Positions 1 to 7,740 of a stretch of DNA of 14,277 bases are shown piece by piece. How positions within the stretch are numbered: position 1 is the stretch's first letter; each line of letters opens with the position of its first letter. The translations under genes were made by a program, and so were the position numbers. The notes beneath the pieces are model-generated. The model was not told the origin of the DNA. It saw only the letters and a program-made list of their open reading frames with translations, and did no database searches. Source of the DNA: a bacterium UBA2219 (GTDB lineage: Bacteria > Desulfobacterota > Deferrimicrobia > Deferrimicrobiales > Deferrimicrobiaceae); assembly GCA_002327765.1 (NCBI GenBank), contig DCUH01000093.1:1-14277 (forward strand), written 5' to 3'.

Positions 1-1282
1 GATCACCCCCGGCATGCTGATGGCGATGTTCCGGGTCAACATCCCCTCGGTCATGGTCGCGCCCGGCACGATGGCCCCCGGGGTTTACCGGGGGGAGAAA
101 CTCACCACCTCGGTCATCCGCGAGTTCGTCGGCCGCTGCCAGGCCGGTGTCATCTCGGAAGAGGAACTTGCGGAGGTCGAGCGTGTGGCCTGCCCGACCC
201 TGGGTAGCTGCGCCATGATCGGCACGGCCAACACCATGGTCTGCATCAGCGAAGTCCTCGGCCTGGCCTACCCGGCCTCGGCCACGATGCCGGCATCCTC
301 CAGCGAGAAACTGCGCGAGGGGGTGACGGTCGGCAGAAGGATCGTCGATCTCGTGGAACGGGACGTGAAGCCGCTGGACCTGCTGAACCGGGACGCGTTC
401 ATCGATGCCGTCAAGTTCGTCCTCGCGATCGGGGGGTCCACGAACGCCACCCTGCACATCCCGACGCTCGCCGCCGAGGCGGGATACGAAGTGACGCTCT
501 CCGACATGGAGGCCCTCTGCGAGTCGACCCCGTACGTATCCCGGATCAACCCTTCCGGGAAACAGACGATGGAGGATTTCCACCTTGCCGGCGGGGTGTC
601 CGCGGTTTTCGCCTCCCTGGGCGACGCCCATTTCCGCCTCGACCGGACGAGCGTGTGCGGCAAGACGCTTCGGGAGATCGCGGACGCCGCGCCGTGGAAC
701 GACAAGGAGATGATACGCCCCGCGTCGAAGCCGATCGCGCCCATGGGCGCCCTGAAGGTGCTGCGGGGAAATCTCGCTCCCGAAGGCGCCGTCTGCAAGC
801 GGTCGGGAGCCGACAAGAGCATGTGGCGCCACTCCGGGCCCGCCCGCGTATTCCATTCCATGGAGGAGGCGGTCCGGGTCGTGTCGGATGGAGGCGTCGC
901 TCCGGGATCGGTGATCGTGATCCGCTACGAAGGCCCGGTGGGCGGGCCGGGGATGCGGGAGATGCACCTCATTACGTCCATCCTTGCCGGGTCCGGACTG
1001 GCGCAAAGCACGGCGCTGGTCACCGACGGCCGATTCTCGGGCTCCACCCGCGGCCCCTGCATCGGGCACGTGACCCCCGAGGCGGCCCTGGGCGGCCCCA
1101 TCGCGTTCGTTCGGGACGGCGACACGATCTCGATCGACCTGTACGACGGGAAGCTGGAACTGGCGGTGCCCGAGGACGAGATCGCCTCGCGCCGGGCGGC
1201 GTGGAAACCGGTCGTCAGAAGCCCGCGCGGTGTGCTGGCGTCCTTCGCCGAAACGCACCGCAGGGCGGCGCATAAAAAATGA
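1..1282 (+). CDS. IlvD/Edd-family dehydratase (dihydroxy-acid or sugar-acid dehydratase), 5' truncated
   Basis: Dehydrates a 2,3-dihydroxy acid to a 2-keto acid using an Fe-S cluster. The reading frame is open from base 2, so the gene enters from outside the window. The first visible residues, ITPGM, normally follow the CDK motif (cluster Cys plus metal ligands), so about 120-130 N-terminal residues are missing. With the ATG at 14 as residue 1, I see the cluster cysteine in ACPTLGSC (C66), the C-terminal signature GPVGGPGMREM, and TDGRFSG, whose Ser342 is the expected catalytic base. Family members are usually about 550-570 aa, which fits 422 visible residues plus the missing part. It overlaps the next gene by 4 bp (ATGA), so the two are probably co-transcribed. 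The family call is strong. The substrate is open: sequence alone does not separate isoleucine/valine synthesis from sugar-acid catabolism, and the neighbours favour the latter. Confidence 0.88.
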   Translation, partial: ITPGMLMAMFRVNIPSVMVAPGTMAPGVYRGEKLTTSVIREFVGRCQAGVISEEELAEVERVACPTLGSCAMIGTANTMVCISEVLGLAYPASATMPASSSEKLREGVTVGRRIVDLVERDVKPLDLLNRDAFIDAVKFVLAIGGSTNATLHIPTLAAEAGYEVTLSDMEALCESTPYVSRINPSGKQTMEDFHLAGGVSAVFASLGDAHFRLDRTSVCGKTLREIADAAPWNDKEMIRPASKPIAPMGALKVLRGNLAPEGAVCKRSGADKSMWRHSGPARVFHSMEEAVRVVSDGGVAPGSVIVIRYEGPVGGPGMREMHLITSILAGSGLAQSTALVTDGRFSGSTRGPCIGHVTPEAALGGPIAFVRDGDTISIDLYDGKLELAVPEDEIASRRAAWKPVVRSPRGVLASFAETHRRAAHKK

Positions 1283-2235
1283 GCATTGGGGAAGCGATGA
1301 AGCCGCGGATATTGCAGGCGGAAAGCCTTTCCCCGTATTTCGATTCGGCCCTCGAGCAGGCCTTCGAAGTCCATCCGCTCTGGAGGCAGGGCGACCCGGT
1401 CGGGTACCTCGCGCGGAACGGTCACGCCATCGAGGGGCTGGCCACGAGCGCCCAGGTCGGGGCCCCGTCCGGACTGATCGAGGCCCTGCCGGCACTCAAG
1501 GTCATTTCTTCCCGGGGGATCGGCTTCGACAAGATCGACCTCGACCTGGCACGCCGCCGGGGGATCCAGGTGAGCGGCACCCCCGGCGTGCTGACCGATT
1601 GCGTCGCGGACCTCGCCTTCGGCCTGCTGATCGACGCGGCCCGGAGAATTTCCGCCTCGGACCGCTTCGTGCGATCCGGCCGCTGGACGGCGGGAAGTTT
1701 CCCGCTGACCACGCACGTCAGCGGGAAGCGGCTGGGGATCGCGGGGCTCGGAGAGATCGGCCGCGCCGTGGCGAAACGGGCCGCCGGCTTCTCCATGGAA
1801 GTGCGCTACACCAACCGGAAGCCGGCCGAAGGGGTCCCGTTCGCGTTCGAGCCCGACCTGGAGGAGCTGGCCCGCTGGGCCGATTTCCTCGTGGTGGCGG
1901 TGCCGGGGGGGCCCTCGACGCGCCACCTGGTTTCCCGGGTCGTCCTGGAGGCCCTGGGGCCCCGTGGGTTCCTCGTCAACATCTCGCGCGGGACCGTCGT
2001 GGACCAGGAAGCGCTGATCCGCGCACTCGCCGACGGCGTCATCGCAGGCGCCGGGCTGGACGTGTTCGACGGGGAGCCGGACGTCCCCGGGGAGCTGCTT
2101 CGCCGGGACAACGTCGTCCTCACCCCGCACGTCGGCAGCGGCACGGTGGAGACGCGCAAGGCGATGGAGGACCTCGTCCTCGCGAACCTTACGGCCTTTT
2201 TCCGCACCGGAAAGGTACTGACGCCGGCGTCCTGA
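1279..2235 (+). CDS. D-isomer-specific 2-hydroxyacid dehydrogenase (glyoxylate/hydroxypyruvate reductase type)
   Basis: Reduces a 2-keto acid to the D-2-hydroxy acid with NAD(P)H in the cytosol. From ATG 1279 it has 318 aa. The Rossmann motif GLGEIG lies at 156-161. The catalytic triad of the family is visible: R237 (NISRGTVVDQ), E266 (FDGEPD) and H284 (LTPHVGSGT). The residues NRK (179-181) after the second strand suggest NADPH preference. The general look is of the hydroxypyruvate/hydroxyphenylpyruvate reductase branch. The ATG at 1279 overlaps the dehydratase stop. A second in-frame ATG at 1297 has GGGGA 4 nt upstream and gives 312 aa starting MKPRIL, which may be the true start. Pairing with a dehydratase suggests it reduces the 2-keto product, but this is inference. 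It converges with tctA, with 4 bp between stop codons. Confidence 0.9.
   Translation: MSIGEAMKPRILQAESLSPYFDSALEQAFEVHPLWRQGDPVGYLARNGHAIEGLATSAQVGAPSGLIEALPALKVISSRGIGFDKIDLDLARRRGIQVSGTPGVLTDCVADLAFGLLIDAARRISASDRFVRSGRWTAGSFPLTTHVSGKRLGIAGLGEIGRAVAKRAAGFSMEVRYTNRKPAEGVPFAFEPDLEELARWADFLVVAVPGGPSTRHLVSRVVLEALGPRGFLVNISRGTVVDQEALIRALADGVIAGAGLDVFDGEPDVPGELLRRDNVVLTPHVGSGTVETRKAMEDLVLANLTAFFRTGKVLTPAS
1288..1292 (+). promoter_or_regulatory. Shine-Dalgarno-like GGGGA pointing to the internal ATG at 1297
   Basis: GGGGA lies 4 nt before the ATG at 1297. The ATG at 1279 is preceded only by an A-rich run with no purine-rich SD, although it could be translationally coupled through its ATGA overlap with the dehydratase stop. 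The site makes 1297 a serious alternative start for the 2-hydroxyacid dehydrogenase. Confidence 0.4.
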
Positions 2236-2246
2236 GGCGTCAGGGC
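2229..2246. other. Short inverted repeat holding both convergent stop codons
   Basis: CCTGA (2231-2235), GGCG, TCAGG (2240-2244) is a perfect 5-bp inverted repeat. It can be extended by a G-T wobble and a G-C pair at 2229-2230/2245-2246. It contains the TGA of the hydroxyacid dehydrogenase and, on the other strand, the TGA of tctA. Only the 4-nt loop separates the two genes. No T-run follows on either strand, so an intrinsic terminator is not supported. Confidence 0.4.
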
Positions 2247-3736
2247 TTCCGCGCGAAGGCCCGCCCGACCCGGTCGAACAGGAAAGGCCCCAGCATCGCC
2301 AGCACTCCGACCGCAAGGATCGTCGCCGAGATGGGGCGCGTCAGGAAAACCATCAGGTCGCCCCGGCTGATCATCATCGCCTCCCGGAAGCTCCGCTCCA
2401 TCATCGGGCCAAGGACCATGGCCAGGATGAGAGGAGCCAGGTCGTAACGGAGGCGGCGCAGGAAATAGCCCAGCAGGCCGAAGCCGATCATAAGCCAGAT
2501 GTCGAGCATGGAGTTGTTGACCGAGTAGACGCCCACGAGGCACAGCAGCATGACGGTCGGCATGAGGACGAAAAGCGGGGTCCGGATGATGCTGGCGAAA
2601 ACCCCCACCAGGGGGAGGTTGAAGACAAGCAGCATGAAATTGCCGATGTACATGCTGGCGATGACGCCCCAGAAGAGGTCCGGCCTCTGGCTCATGAGCA
2701 GGGGCCCCGGGTTGATCCCGTGGATCAGAAGGACCGCCATTACGACCGCCATGGCCGGGGTGAAGGGGATCCCCAGCGCCATCAGCGGGACGTAGGCGGC
2801 GCCGACCGAGGCGTTGTTGGCCGCTTCCGGTCCCGCGACCCCCTCGATGGCTCCCTTGCCGAACTCCCCGTGCTTGTCGAGCTTCTTCTCAACGCCGTAG
2901 GAAACCATCGTGGAGATGACCGGGGAGGGGCCGGGGACCAGCCCGACGAAGAATCCGATGAAGGAACCGCGGATCATGGGCCACATCGACCGCTTCCACT
3001 CCTCGAAAGTGGGCCACAGCTCCCGGAAGCCGACCTTCTGCATCTGCACGCTCTGATGCTGCTCCTCCGCGGTGATGAGCACCTCGGAAATGCCGAAAAG
3101 CCCCATGGCGACGGGAAGAAAATCGATGCCCTGCGCCAGCAGCGGCTGCCCGAAGGTGTAGCGCATGTAGCCGGCCACGGTCTCCATGCCGACCGTCCCG
3201 AGCGCCAGCCCGAGGGCGATCAGCATCAGCGAACGCGTAAGCCTTCCTCCCGTCAACCGCGTCATGATCAGCAGCCCGACGAACGCGACGGTGAAGTACT
3301 CCGCCGGCCCGAACTTGAGGGCGGCCCGCGCCAGCGTGGGGGCCAGGAAGCTTAAACCCACCAGGCTGATCGTCCCGGCGACGAAAGACCCGATGGCGGC
3401 GACGGCAAGGGCGGCCCCCGCCCTCCCCCGCCGGGCCATCTGGTACCCTTCCATCACGGTGACGACGGAAGCCGCCTCTCCGGGGATGTTCAGCAGGATG
3501 GAGGTCGTCGAACCGCCGTACATCGCCCCGAAGTAGATGCCGGCGAAGAGGATCATGCCCGCCGTCGGGTCGAAGCCGTAGGTCAGCGACAGGAGCAGCG
3601 CCATGGTCCCCAGGGGCCCCAGCCCCGGCAGGATGCCGATGACCGTCCCGATCACCGCTCCCAGGAAACCGAAGAGGAGGTTGATTGGGGTCAGCGCCAC
3701 CGAAAAACCGCCCAGCAGTCCTCCGAAAACGTCCAT
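2240..3736 (-). CDS. tctA: Tripartite tricarboxylate transporter large permease TctA
   Basis: Large membrane subunit of a TTT carrier, which takes up organic acids in a cation-gradient-driven way using a periplasmic binding protein. At 498 aa it has the normal length for the family. The sequence is almost wholly hydrophobic helices. TctA signatures are visible: GILPGLGPLG near residue 35, FAGIYFGAMYGG and LLNIPGEAASVVT in the N-terminal half, then the second-half repeat GLVPGPSPVISTMVSYGVEK and GVAGPEAANNA. The ATG at 3736 has TAGGAG 8 nt upstream, which includes the tctB stop, so translation is probably coupled. It is the last gene of the operon and runs tail-to-tail into the + strand pair. 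Sugar acid or another carboxylate is the likely cargo from context; the permease sequence does not tell. Confidence 0.95.
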   Translation of the reverse strand: MDVFGGLLGGFSVALTPINLLFGFLGAVIGTVIGILPGLGPLGTMALLLSLTYGFDPTAGMILFAGIYFGAMYGGSTTSILLNIPGEAASVVTVMEGYQMARRGRAGAALAVAAIGSFVAGTISLVGLSFLAPTLARAALKFGPAEYFTVAFVGLLIMTRLTGGRLTRSLMLIALGLALGTVGMETVAGYMRYTFGQPLLAQGIDFLPVAMGLFGISEVLITAEEQHQSVQMQKVGFRELWPTFEEWKRSMWPMIRGSFIGFFVGLVPGPSPVISTMVSYGVEKKLDKHGEFGKGAIEGVAGPEAANNASVGAAYVPLMALGIPFTPAMAVVMAVLLIHGINPGPLLMSQRPDLFWGVIASMYIGNFMLLVFNLPLVGVFASIIRTPLFVLMPTVMLLCLVGVYSVNNSMLDIWLMIGFGLLGYFLRRLRYDLAPLILAMVLGPMMERSFREAMMISRGDLMVFLTRPISATILAVGVLAMLGPFLFDRVGRAFARKP

Positions 3737-3744
3737 GCGCCGCG

Positions 3745-3750
3745 CTCCTA
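3745..3750 (-). promoter_or_regulatory. tctA ribosome binding site overlapping the tctB stop
   Basis: On the - strand TAGGAG combines the tctB stop TAG (3750-3748) with an AGGAG-like SD, 8 nt before the tctA ATG at 3736. This fixes the tctA start and suggests translational coupling of the two permease subunits. Confidence 0.7.
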
Positions 3751-4233
3751 TTCCAGAACCGTGTCGAGAATCCCGAGGGGCAGTGGAACCTTCAGCCAGA
3801 GAATGAAGACGAAGTAGGAAGCGGCGGTCAGGATCCCCGCGAAGATCACGGCGACGAACCAGTTCTTCGAGCCGAAGATCCGGGTCGCAACCAGGAGGAA
3901 CAGGGCGATGGCGACAGGATACCCGAGAGGCTTGAGCGCCAGGATGTAGCCGACCATGAGCGCCGTCAGCCGGACCGTCTGGCCGACCCGGTTTCCCTCC
4001 GGGGTGGCTTCATCCAGGGGCGGGGCCGCCTGCCGAGGCGTATCCGGGTTCCGCAGCTCCTGCAGGAGACAGGCCAGCGCCGTGACGATCAGGAAAACCC
4101 CAACCGCCATCGGGTAGAAGCCGGGGCCGGGCATGGCGATCCCGCCCCGGGGCATCTTCAGCGCCATGTATTGGTAGACGAGCCCCGCGAGCAGCAGCGC
4201 GCCGGGCAACAGGAGAGGGGTCAGTTTTTTCAT
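3748..4233 (-). CDS. tctB: Tripartite tricarboxylate transporter small permease TctB
   Basis: Small membrane subunit of the TTT carrier, thought to pair with TctA in the inner membrane. Taken from the ATG at 4233 (MKKLTPLL) it has 161 aa and opens directly with a transmembrane helix. Further hydrophobic segments lie at about 37-58 and in two or three stretches between about 88 and 147. The GPGFYP motif typical of TctB follows the first helix. An in-frame ATG at 4281 would add 16 polar residues, but it has no SD and falls in the edge of a strong hairpin (4250-4279), so I prefer 4233. A GGAAAG lies upstream of 4233. The stop codon forms part of the tctA ribosome binding site. The family call is firm by position between tctC and tctA; the protein itself is poorly conserved, as usual for TctB. 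Confidence 0.88.
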   Translation of the reverse strand: MKKLTPLLLPGALLLAGLVYQYMALKMPRGGIAMPGPGFYPMAVGVFLIVTALACLLQELRNPDTPRQAAPPLDEATPEGNRVGQTVRLTALMVGYILALKPLGYPVAIALFLLVATRIFGSKNWFVAVIFAGILTAASYFVFILWLKVPLPLGILDTVLE

Positions 4234-4249
4234 CGTCCGCGCTTTCCGT

Positions 4250-4279
4250 GCGGGAGAGGCCTCGGAAGGCCCCTCCCGC
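4250..4279 (-). other. Strong intercistronic hairpin between tctC and tctB
   Basis: An inverted repeat: GCGGGAG (4250-4256), A, GGCC (4258-4261), 6-nt loop, GGCC (4268-4271), C, CTCCCGC (4273-4279). That is 11 paired bases per arm with a single A/C mismatch. It starts about 12 nt after the tctC stop and ends before the preferred tctB start. No U-run follows in the transcript, so it is not a standard terminator. The likely role is to protect the 3' end of tctC mRNA or partly attenuate the permease genes, because binding proteins are commonly needed in excess over permeases. The role is inference; the repeat is seen. Confidence 0.7.
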
Positions 4280-4291
4280 ATTCCAGGAAGG

Positions 4292-5269
4292 TTATTTCGC
4301 GCCCGCCGCGGCCTTGCCGTACTTGTCCCAGAGCGGCTGGTAGATCGCGTCGAGGCTCTTGATCATGGCGGTGTACTGCTCCGGGCCCATGTAGTCGGCC
4401 GGGAACGCCGTCTTGTTCGCGTTCGCCTTGAACTCCTCCGAGTCCATCACCTGTTTCACCGCGGCGGCGAACTTGTCGACGACGGCCTTGGGGGTGCCCT
4501 TCGGCATGGCGAAGCCGCGCGCCGAGAAGCTGGTGAAGTTGTACCCGAGCTCCTTGAAGGTGGGGACGTCCGGCAGGTAGGGGCTGCGCTTCTCGGCCAT
4601 GATCGCCAGCGGCCTGAGGCCGCCCGCCTTCACCTGGGGATACACGACGCCCAGGTTGTTCGACGAGGCGTCGACGTGGCCGGCCACCGCCGCCTGCCAG
4701 GAGGGGCCGTCGCCGGAGAACGGGACGACGTTGAAGTCGAGATTCGAGGACGCCTCGAGCAGGTGCATGGCGAACCAGTCGTCGCCGGGGGCCGCGGACA
4801 CCGCCACGGTGACCGCGCCGGGCTTCTCCTTGGCCGCCTTCATCAGGTCGGCCATCGTCTTGTAGGGGCTGTCGGCCTTGACCACGATGAGCCCCGGGTC
4901 GGTGACGACGTTGGCGACGTACATGAGATCGGAGACCTTGTAGGCGGTCTGGCGGACGTAGGGGTTGATGGGGATGAAGGGCGTGCAGGAGATGAAGACC
5001 GTGTAGCCGTCGGCCTTGGCCATCGCGGTTTCCGTCGCGGCGATATCGCTGCCGGAGCCCGGCTTGTAGATGGGGACGAAGGTGGTCTTCAGCAGCTTCT
5101 CGAGCTGCGGGCGCACCATGGAGAACATCACGTCGCTTCCTCCGCCGGGGGAGAAGCCGATCATGGTGTTGATGGGCTTCTGCGGGTAGTCCGCCTCCGC
5201 GCAGAAGGCGTTCCCGGCGAACAGGGCGGTCAGCAGGGCTACGGCGACGAGCAGGGTCTTTTTCCGCAT
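4292..5269 (-). CDS. tctC: TTT substrate-binding protein TctC (Bug family)
   Basis: Periplasmic solute-binding protein that delivers the ligand to TctAB. It has 325 aa, normal for Bug proteins. The N-terminus is a Sec signal peptide: MRKK, a hydrophobic core to about residue 20, then AFCAEA. The Cys near the end does not sit in a good lipobox (NAFC), so cleavage by signal peptidase I is more likely. The mature protein starts near the usual YPQKPI sequence, followed by GFSPGGGSD, the family's first ligand loop. Later come VVKADSPYKTMADL, AVAGHVDAS, GGLRPLAIM and LPDVPTFKELGY, all standard Bug landmarks. The ATG at 5269 has a GGAG-type SD. The upstream gene ends about 20 nt away, so it is in the same operon. 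Ligand is unknown; the operon suggests a sugar acid or small carboxylate. Confidence 0.95.
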   Translation of the reverse strand: MRKKTLLVAVALLTALFAGNAFCAEADYPQKPINTMIGFSPGGGSDVMFSMVRPQLEKLLKTTFVPIYKPGSGSDIAATETAMAKADGYTVFISCTPFIPINPYVRQTAYKVSDLMYVANVVTDPGLIVVKADSPYKTMADLMKAAKEKPGAVTVAVSAAPGDDWFAMHLLEASSNLDFNVVPFSGDGPSWQAAVAGHVDASSNNLGVVYPQVKAGGLRPLAIMAEKRSPYLPDVPTFKELGYNFTSFSARGFAMPKGTPKAVVDKFAAAVKQVMDSEEFKANANKTAFPADYMGPEQYTAMIKSLDAIYQPLWDKYGKAAAGAK

Positions 5270-5289
5270 TTGCGATTCTCCTCTCTTCT

Positions 5290-6600
5290 CTAGGGGTATT
5301 CTTCCTCGCGGCCGCCGGCCGACGACGAAGCGTCGATCAGGTCGCCGCGGGCGTTGAAAACCATTTCGGCCGGTTCGTTCATCGCTTCAAGATACTTGCT
5401 GGCCCCTACCTCCGGCAACAGATTCTCCGAGACGAGGATCTCTTCCAGGGCCACGGTGTTCCGGATCCGGGCCATGCGCACGCCTTGCTTGTCGAGGATG
5501 TTGCAGGTCTTGATCGCCGCCTGGACGGCCTGGCGATCGTTTTTCAGCACCATCGGGATCTTGACGCTCGCCGGCACGGTGGACGTGAGCGCGTTCGGGT
5601 AGGTGTGCTCGAAGCTGAACTTGTCGAACGCCCGCCGGGTGGTGAAGTCGAGGATGCCGAGGCCGTTGGCGTTCCCGTGCGAACGGTCGGTGATGTCGAG
5701 GACGGCGACCTTCGTGATCGCGGGGCCGCCGCTGGCGAAGGGTGTATGGTAGCGCCCCACCACGTTGGTGTCGAAACCGGTCCCGCTGATGTCCTTTCCG
5801 ATCTCGTCGATGATCAGGACGTCGAGCCGGTCGAAATAGATCCGGGGGTAGAGACGCCAGGCCTCCTCCAGCAGCGCCGGCTCCCGTTCCGCGATCTCCG
5901 CCCCGGCCAGCACCTCCAGCCGGGCGGTTTCATGATAGGCGTTTTCGACGATCCCCACGCCGCAAAGAACGTTCGACTTCGCCAGGGTCACCCGGCCGAA
6001 GGCCAGGATGTTCTCCGCCATCCCGCCGAACCCCAGCTCGTGGCAGATGTCGGCGCCCTTCTGCTTGCCCATGCCGATGACGAGCATCTTCATGAGCCCG
6101 CTCTCGCATTTCCCGCGGAATGCCACGTGGGGCTTGATGCGGTTGACGGCCACGATCCCGTCGGCCTCGTGGGCATTCCGGTCCAGGTGGACGGGAAACC
6201 CGTTTTCGGAGATTCCGATCTCCACGGTTTCCATGCTGGAAAGTATCGGGGCCCCGACGTACTCCTCGGTGATGCCCATGCCGACGAGCATGTCGCGCTG
6301 GCCTTCCGCGGTGGCGCCCCCGTGGCTTCCCATGGCCGGGAAAAGGAAGGGCTCGCCGCCGACCCGACGGATCTCGGCCGCCACGGTCTTCAGCATCAGC
6401 GGCAACGAGGTGATGCCCCGGCTACCGGCCGTGATCCCGATCCGGTGCCCCCGCTTCACCTTCGCCAGGACGCCGCTTTCCCGCAGCTTCCGGGTCAGCT
6501 CGCCCGCGACGTCGGCGACCCTCGGCCGATCGAATACCTGGCGGACCTTGACCATCCGGGGGATGGGGATGCCGTCCAGAAGAGAATCGATAGCGCTCAT
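5290..6600 (-). CDS. LarA/DUF2088-family protein, predicted nickel-pincer racemase/epimerase
   Basis: A 436-aa homologue of lactate racemase LarA. That superfamily racemises or epimerises 2-hydroxy acids using a nickel-pincer nucleotide. From ATG 6600 (SD GAGAGGGA) I see GITAGSRGI (55-63), GSHGG with H93, NRIKPH with H158, RGKCESGLMK with K171, and ICH with H187. Compared from memory with Lactobacillus LarA (H108, H174, K184, H200), the spacings are 65/13/16 against 66/10/16. So the two catalytic His, the cofactor-attaching Lys and a Ni ligand all appear present. The open frame runs on upstream to 7623, but that part lies over the dehydrogenase gene and is a shadow. No cofactor biosynthesis genes (larB, larC, larE) are in the window. 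Context with acid-sugar enzymes suggests C2 epimerisation of a sugar acid. The reaction is not proven. Confidence 0.85.
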   Translation of the reverse strand: MSAIDSLLDGIPIPRMVKVRQVFDRPRVADVAGELTRKLRESGVLAKVKRGHRIGITAGSRGITSLPLMLKTVAAEIRRVGGEPFLFPAMGSHGGATAEGQRDMLVGMGITEEYVGAPILSSMETVEIGISENGFPVHLDRNAHEADGIVAVNRIKPHVAFRGKCESGLMKMLVIGMGKQKGADICHELGFGGMAENILAFGRVTLAKSNVLCGVGIVENAYHETARLEVLAGAEIAEREPALLEEAWRLYPRIYFDRLDVLIIDEIGKDISGTGFDTNVVGRYHTPFASGGPAITKVAVLDITDRSHGNANGLGILDFTTRRAFDKFSFEHTYPNALTSTVPASVKIPMVLKNDRQAVQAAIKTCNILDKQGVRMARIRNTVALEEILVSENLLPEVGASKYLEAMNEPAEMVFNARGDLIDASSSAGGREEEYP

Positions 6601-6641
6601 GTGCGTCCCTCTCGCATCGTCGTGTTGCGGGGTCCGTCGTT

Positions 6642-7730
6642 TTAGTGCTTTATCGCGACCCGAAGGGCCTCCGCCCCGGTCGCCGCCATCTGGAATGCGT
6701 CGTGCCAGTCCTCGAGCGGAAAAACGTTCGTCACCAGCTCCTCGGTCTTCACGAGGCCGCTCGCCACCAGATGGATGGCGGTCTTCCAGTCGTAGGGGAT
6801 CTGCGAGATCTCCCCCCGGATATCCAGCTCCTTCACGATCACCTTGTACGTGTCCACGGGGGCGACGATGCCGCCCCGGATGCCGCCGCCGGCCCAGAGG
6901 ACCCGGCCGCCCTTGCGCACGATGTCGAGCGATTCCCCGATGGGCTCCACCGAGCCCGTGTTCTCGATGACCACGTCGACACCGATGCCGCCGGTCAGAC
7001 CGGCCACACGCTTTCGGATGTCCTCCTTCTCGACGTTGACGACGTGGTCCGCGCCGAATTTCCTGGCCATTTCGAGCCGGAAGGAGGCGTCGCGGTCCAT
7101 GCCGGACACGATGATCGGGCCGGCCCCGACGGCCTTGCAGACCTGGGCGAGCAGGATGCCCCGGGCTCCCGGCCCGAGGATGGCCACCGACTCGCCCGCC
7201 TTGACCCCCATCCGCGTGATCACGGTGTGGACCGAGCCCGCGACCGGCTCGAGCAGCACCGCCGCCTTCGAGGTGATGGAATCCGGCAGGACGTGCAGCT
7301 GCCATTCCGGCCACATGGTGTATTTCGCGAACCCGCCGCCGGTGACGAAATGCGCCCGGCCCTCCATGGGCGGCAGCGTGTTGCAGATGTTGAACCGGCC
7401 TTCCAGGCATGCCGGGCAGCGGCCGCAGTACATGGTGACGATCTCGTGCACCACCCGCTGGCCGGGCTTCACCGTGGTAACGGCCTTTCCCACCGCCTTT
7501 ACCGTGCTGACGATCTCGTGGCCGGCGACCACCTTCCGGGAAACGTTCTTCACCCCGGTTCTGTCGACGGCCCCCCATTTGTGGACGTCGCTTCCGCAGA
7601 TGCCGCAGTATTCCACCTCGCACAGGACGTCGTTCGGGGCATACCGGTTATCACCGAGTTCCGGGACCGGCACAACCTCCAGTACGTGCTCGCCGCTGGG
7701 ATAGGATACCAGCCCTTTCATGCTCGCCAT
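6642..7730 (-). CDS. Zinc-dependent alcohol/polyol dehydrogenase (MDR superfamily)
   Basis: A 362-aa medium-chain dehydrogenase that oxidises a secondary alcohol with NAD(P)+. The catalytic zinc site is visible as C45 (CGICGSD), H71-E72 (AGHE) and E161 (LEPVAGS). The structural zinc loop has C102, C105, C108 and C116. The nucleotide fold starts with LGPGARG (185-191). The E161 ligand and general pattern resemble sorbitol/threonine-type dehydrogenases rather than classic ethanol dehydrogenases. The ATG at 7730 is fixed by a perfect GGAGG 5 nt upstream. The pdxA stop codon runs into that GGAGG, so the genes are tightly coupled, and the LarA-like gene follows after 41 nt. In this operon it may oxidise a hydroxyl of an acid sugar or related polyol; the substrate is unknown. 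Confidence 0.9.
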   Translation of the reverse strand: MASMKGLVSYPSGEHVLEVVPVPELGDNRYAPNDVLCEVEYCGICGSDVHKWGAVDRTGVKNVSRKVVAGHEIVSTVKAVGKAVTTVKPGQRVVHEIVTMYCGRCPACLEGRFNICNTLPPMEGRAHFVTGGGFAKYTMWPEWQLHVLPDSITSKAAVLLEPVAGSVHTVITRMGVKAGESVAILGPGARGILLAQVCKAVGAGPIIVSGMDRDASFRLEMARKFGADHVVNVEKEDIRKRVAGLTGGIGVDVVIENTGSVEPIGESLDIVRKGGRVLWAGGGIRGGIVAPVDTYKVIVKELDIRGEISQIPYDWKTAIHLVASGLVKTEELVTNVFPLEDWHDAFQMAATGAEALRVAIKH

Positions 7731-7735
7731 TGATG

Positions 7736-7740
7736 CCTCC
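7736..7740 (-). promoter_or_regulatory. Perfect GGAGG ribosome binding site for the zinc dehydrogenase
   Basis: GGAGG lies 5 nt before the ATG at 7730. Its first G is the last base of the TAG stop of the PdxA-type gene (7742-7740). This decides the start among two nearby ATGs (7730 and 7721). Confidence 0.8.

Noticed and set aside
925..2316. 463-aa - strand open frame opposite the dehydratase and hydroxyacid dehydrogenase
   Set aside because: Low-complexity antisense translation; both + strand genes there carry full family motifs.
6601..7623. Same-frame upstream extension of the LarA-like open frame giving a 777-aa protein
   Set aside because: The extra sequence lies across the clearly coding zinc dehydrogenase in another frame, is Arg/Gly-rich and motif-free, and the LarA-like gene has its own ATG and SD at 6600.
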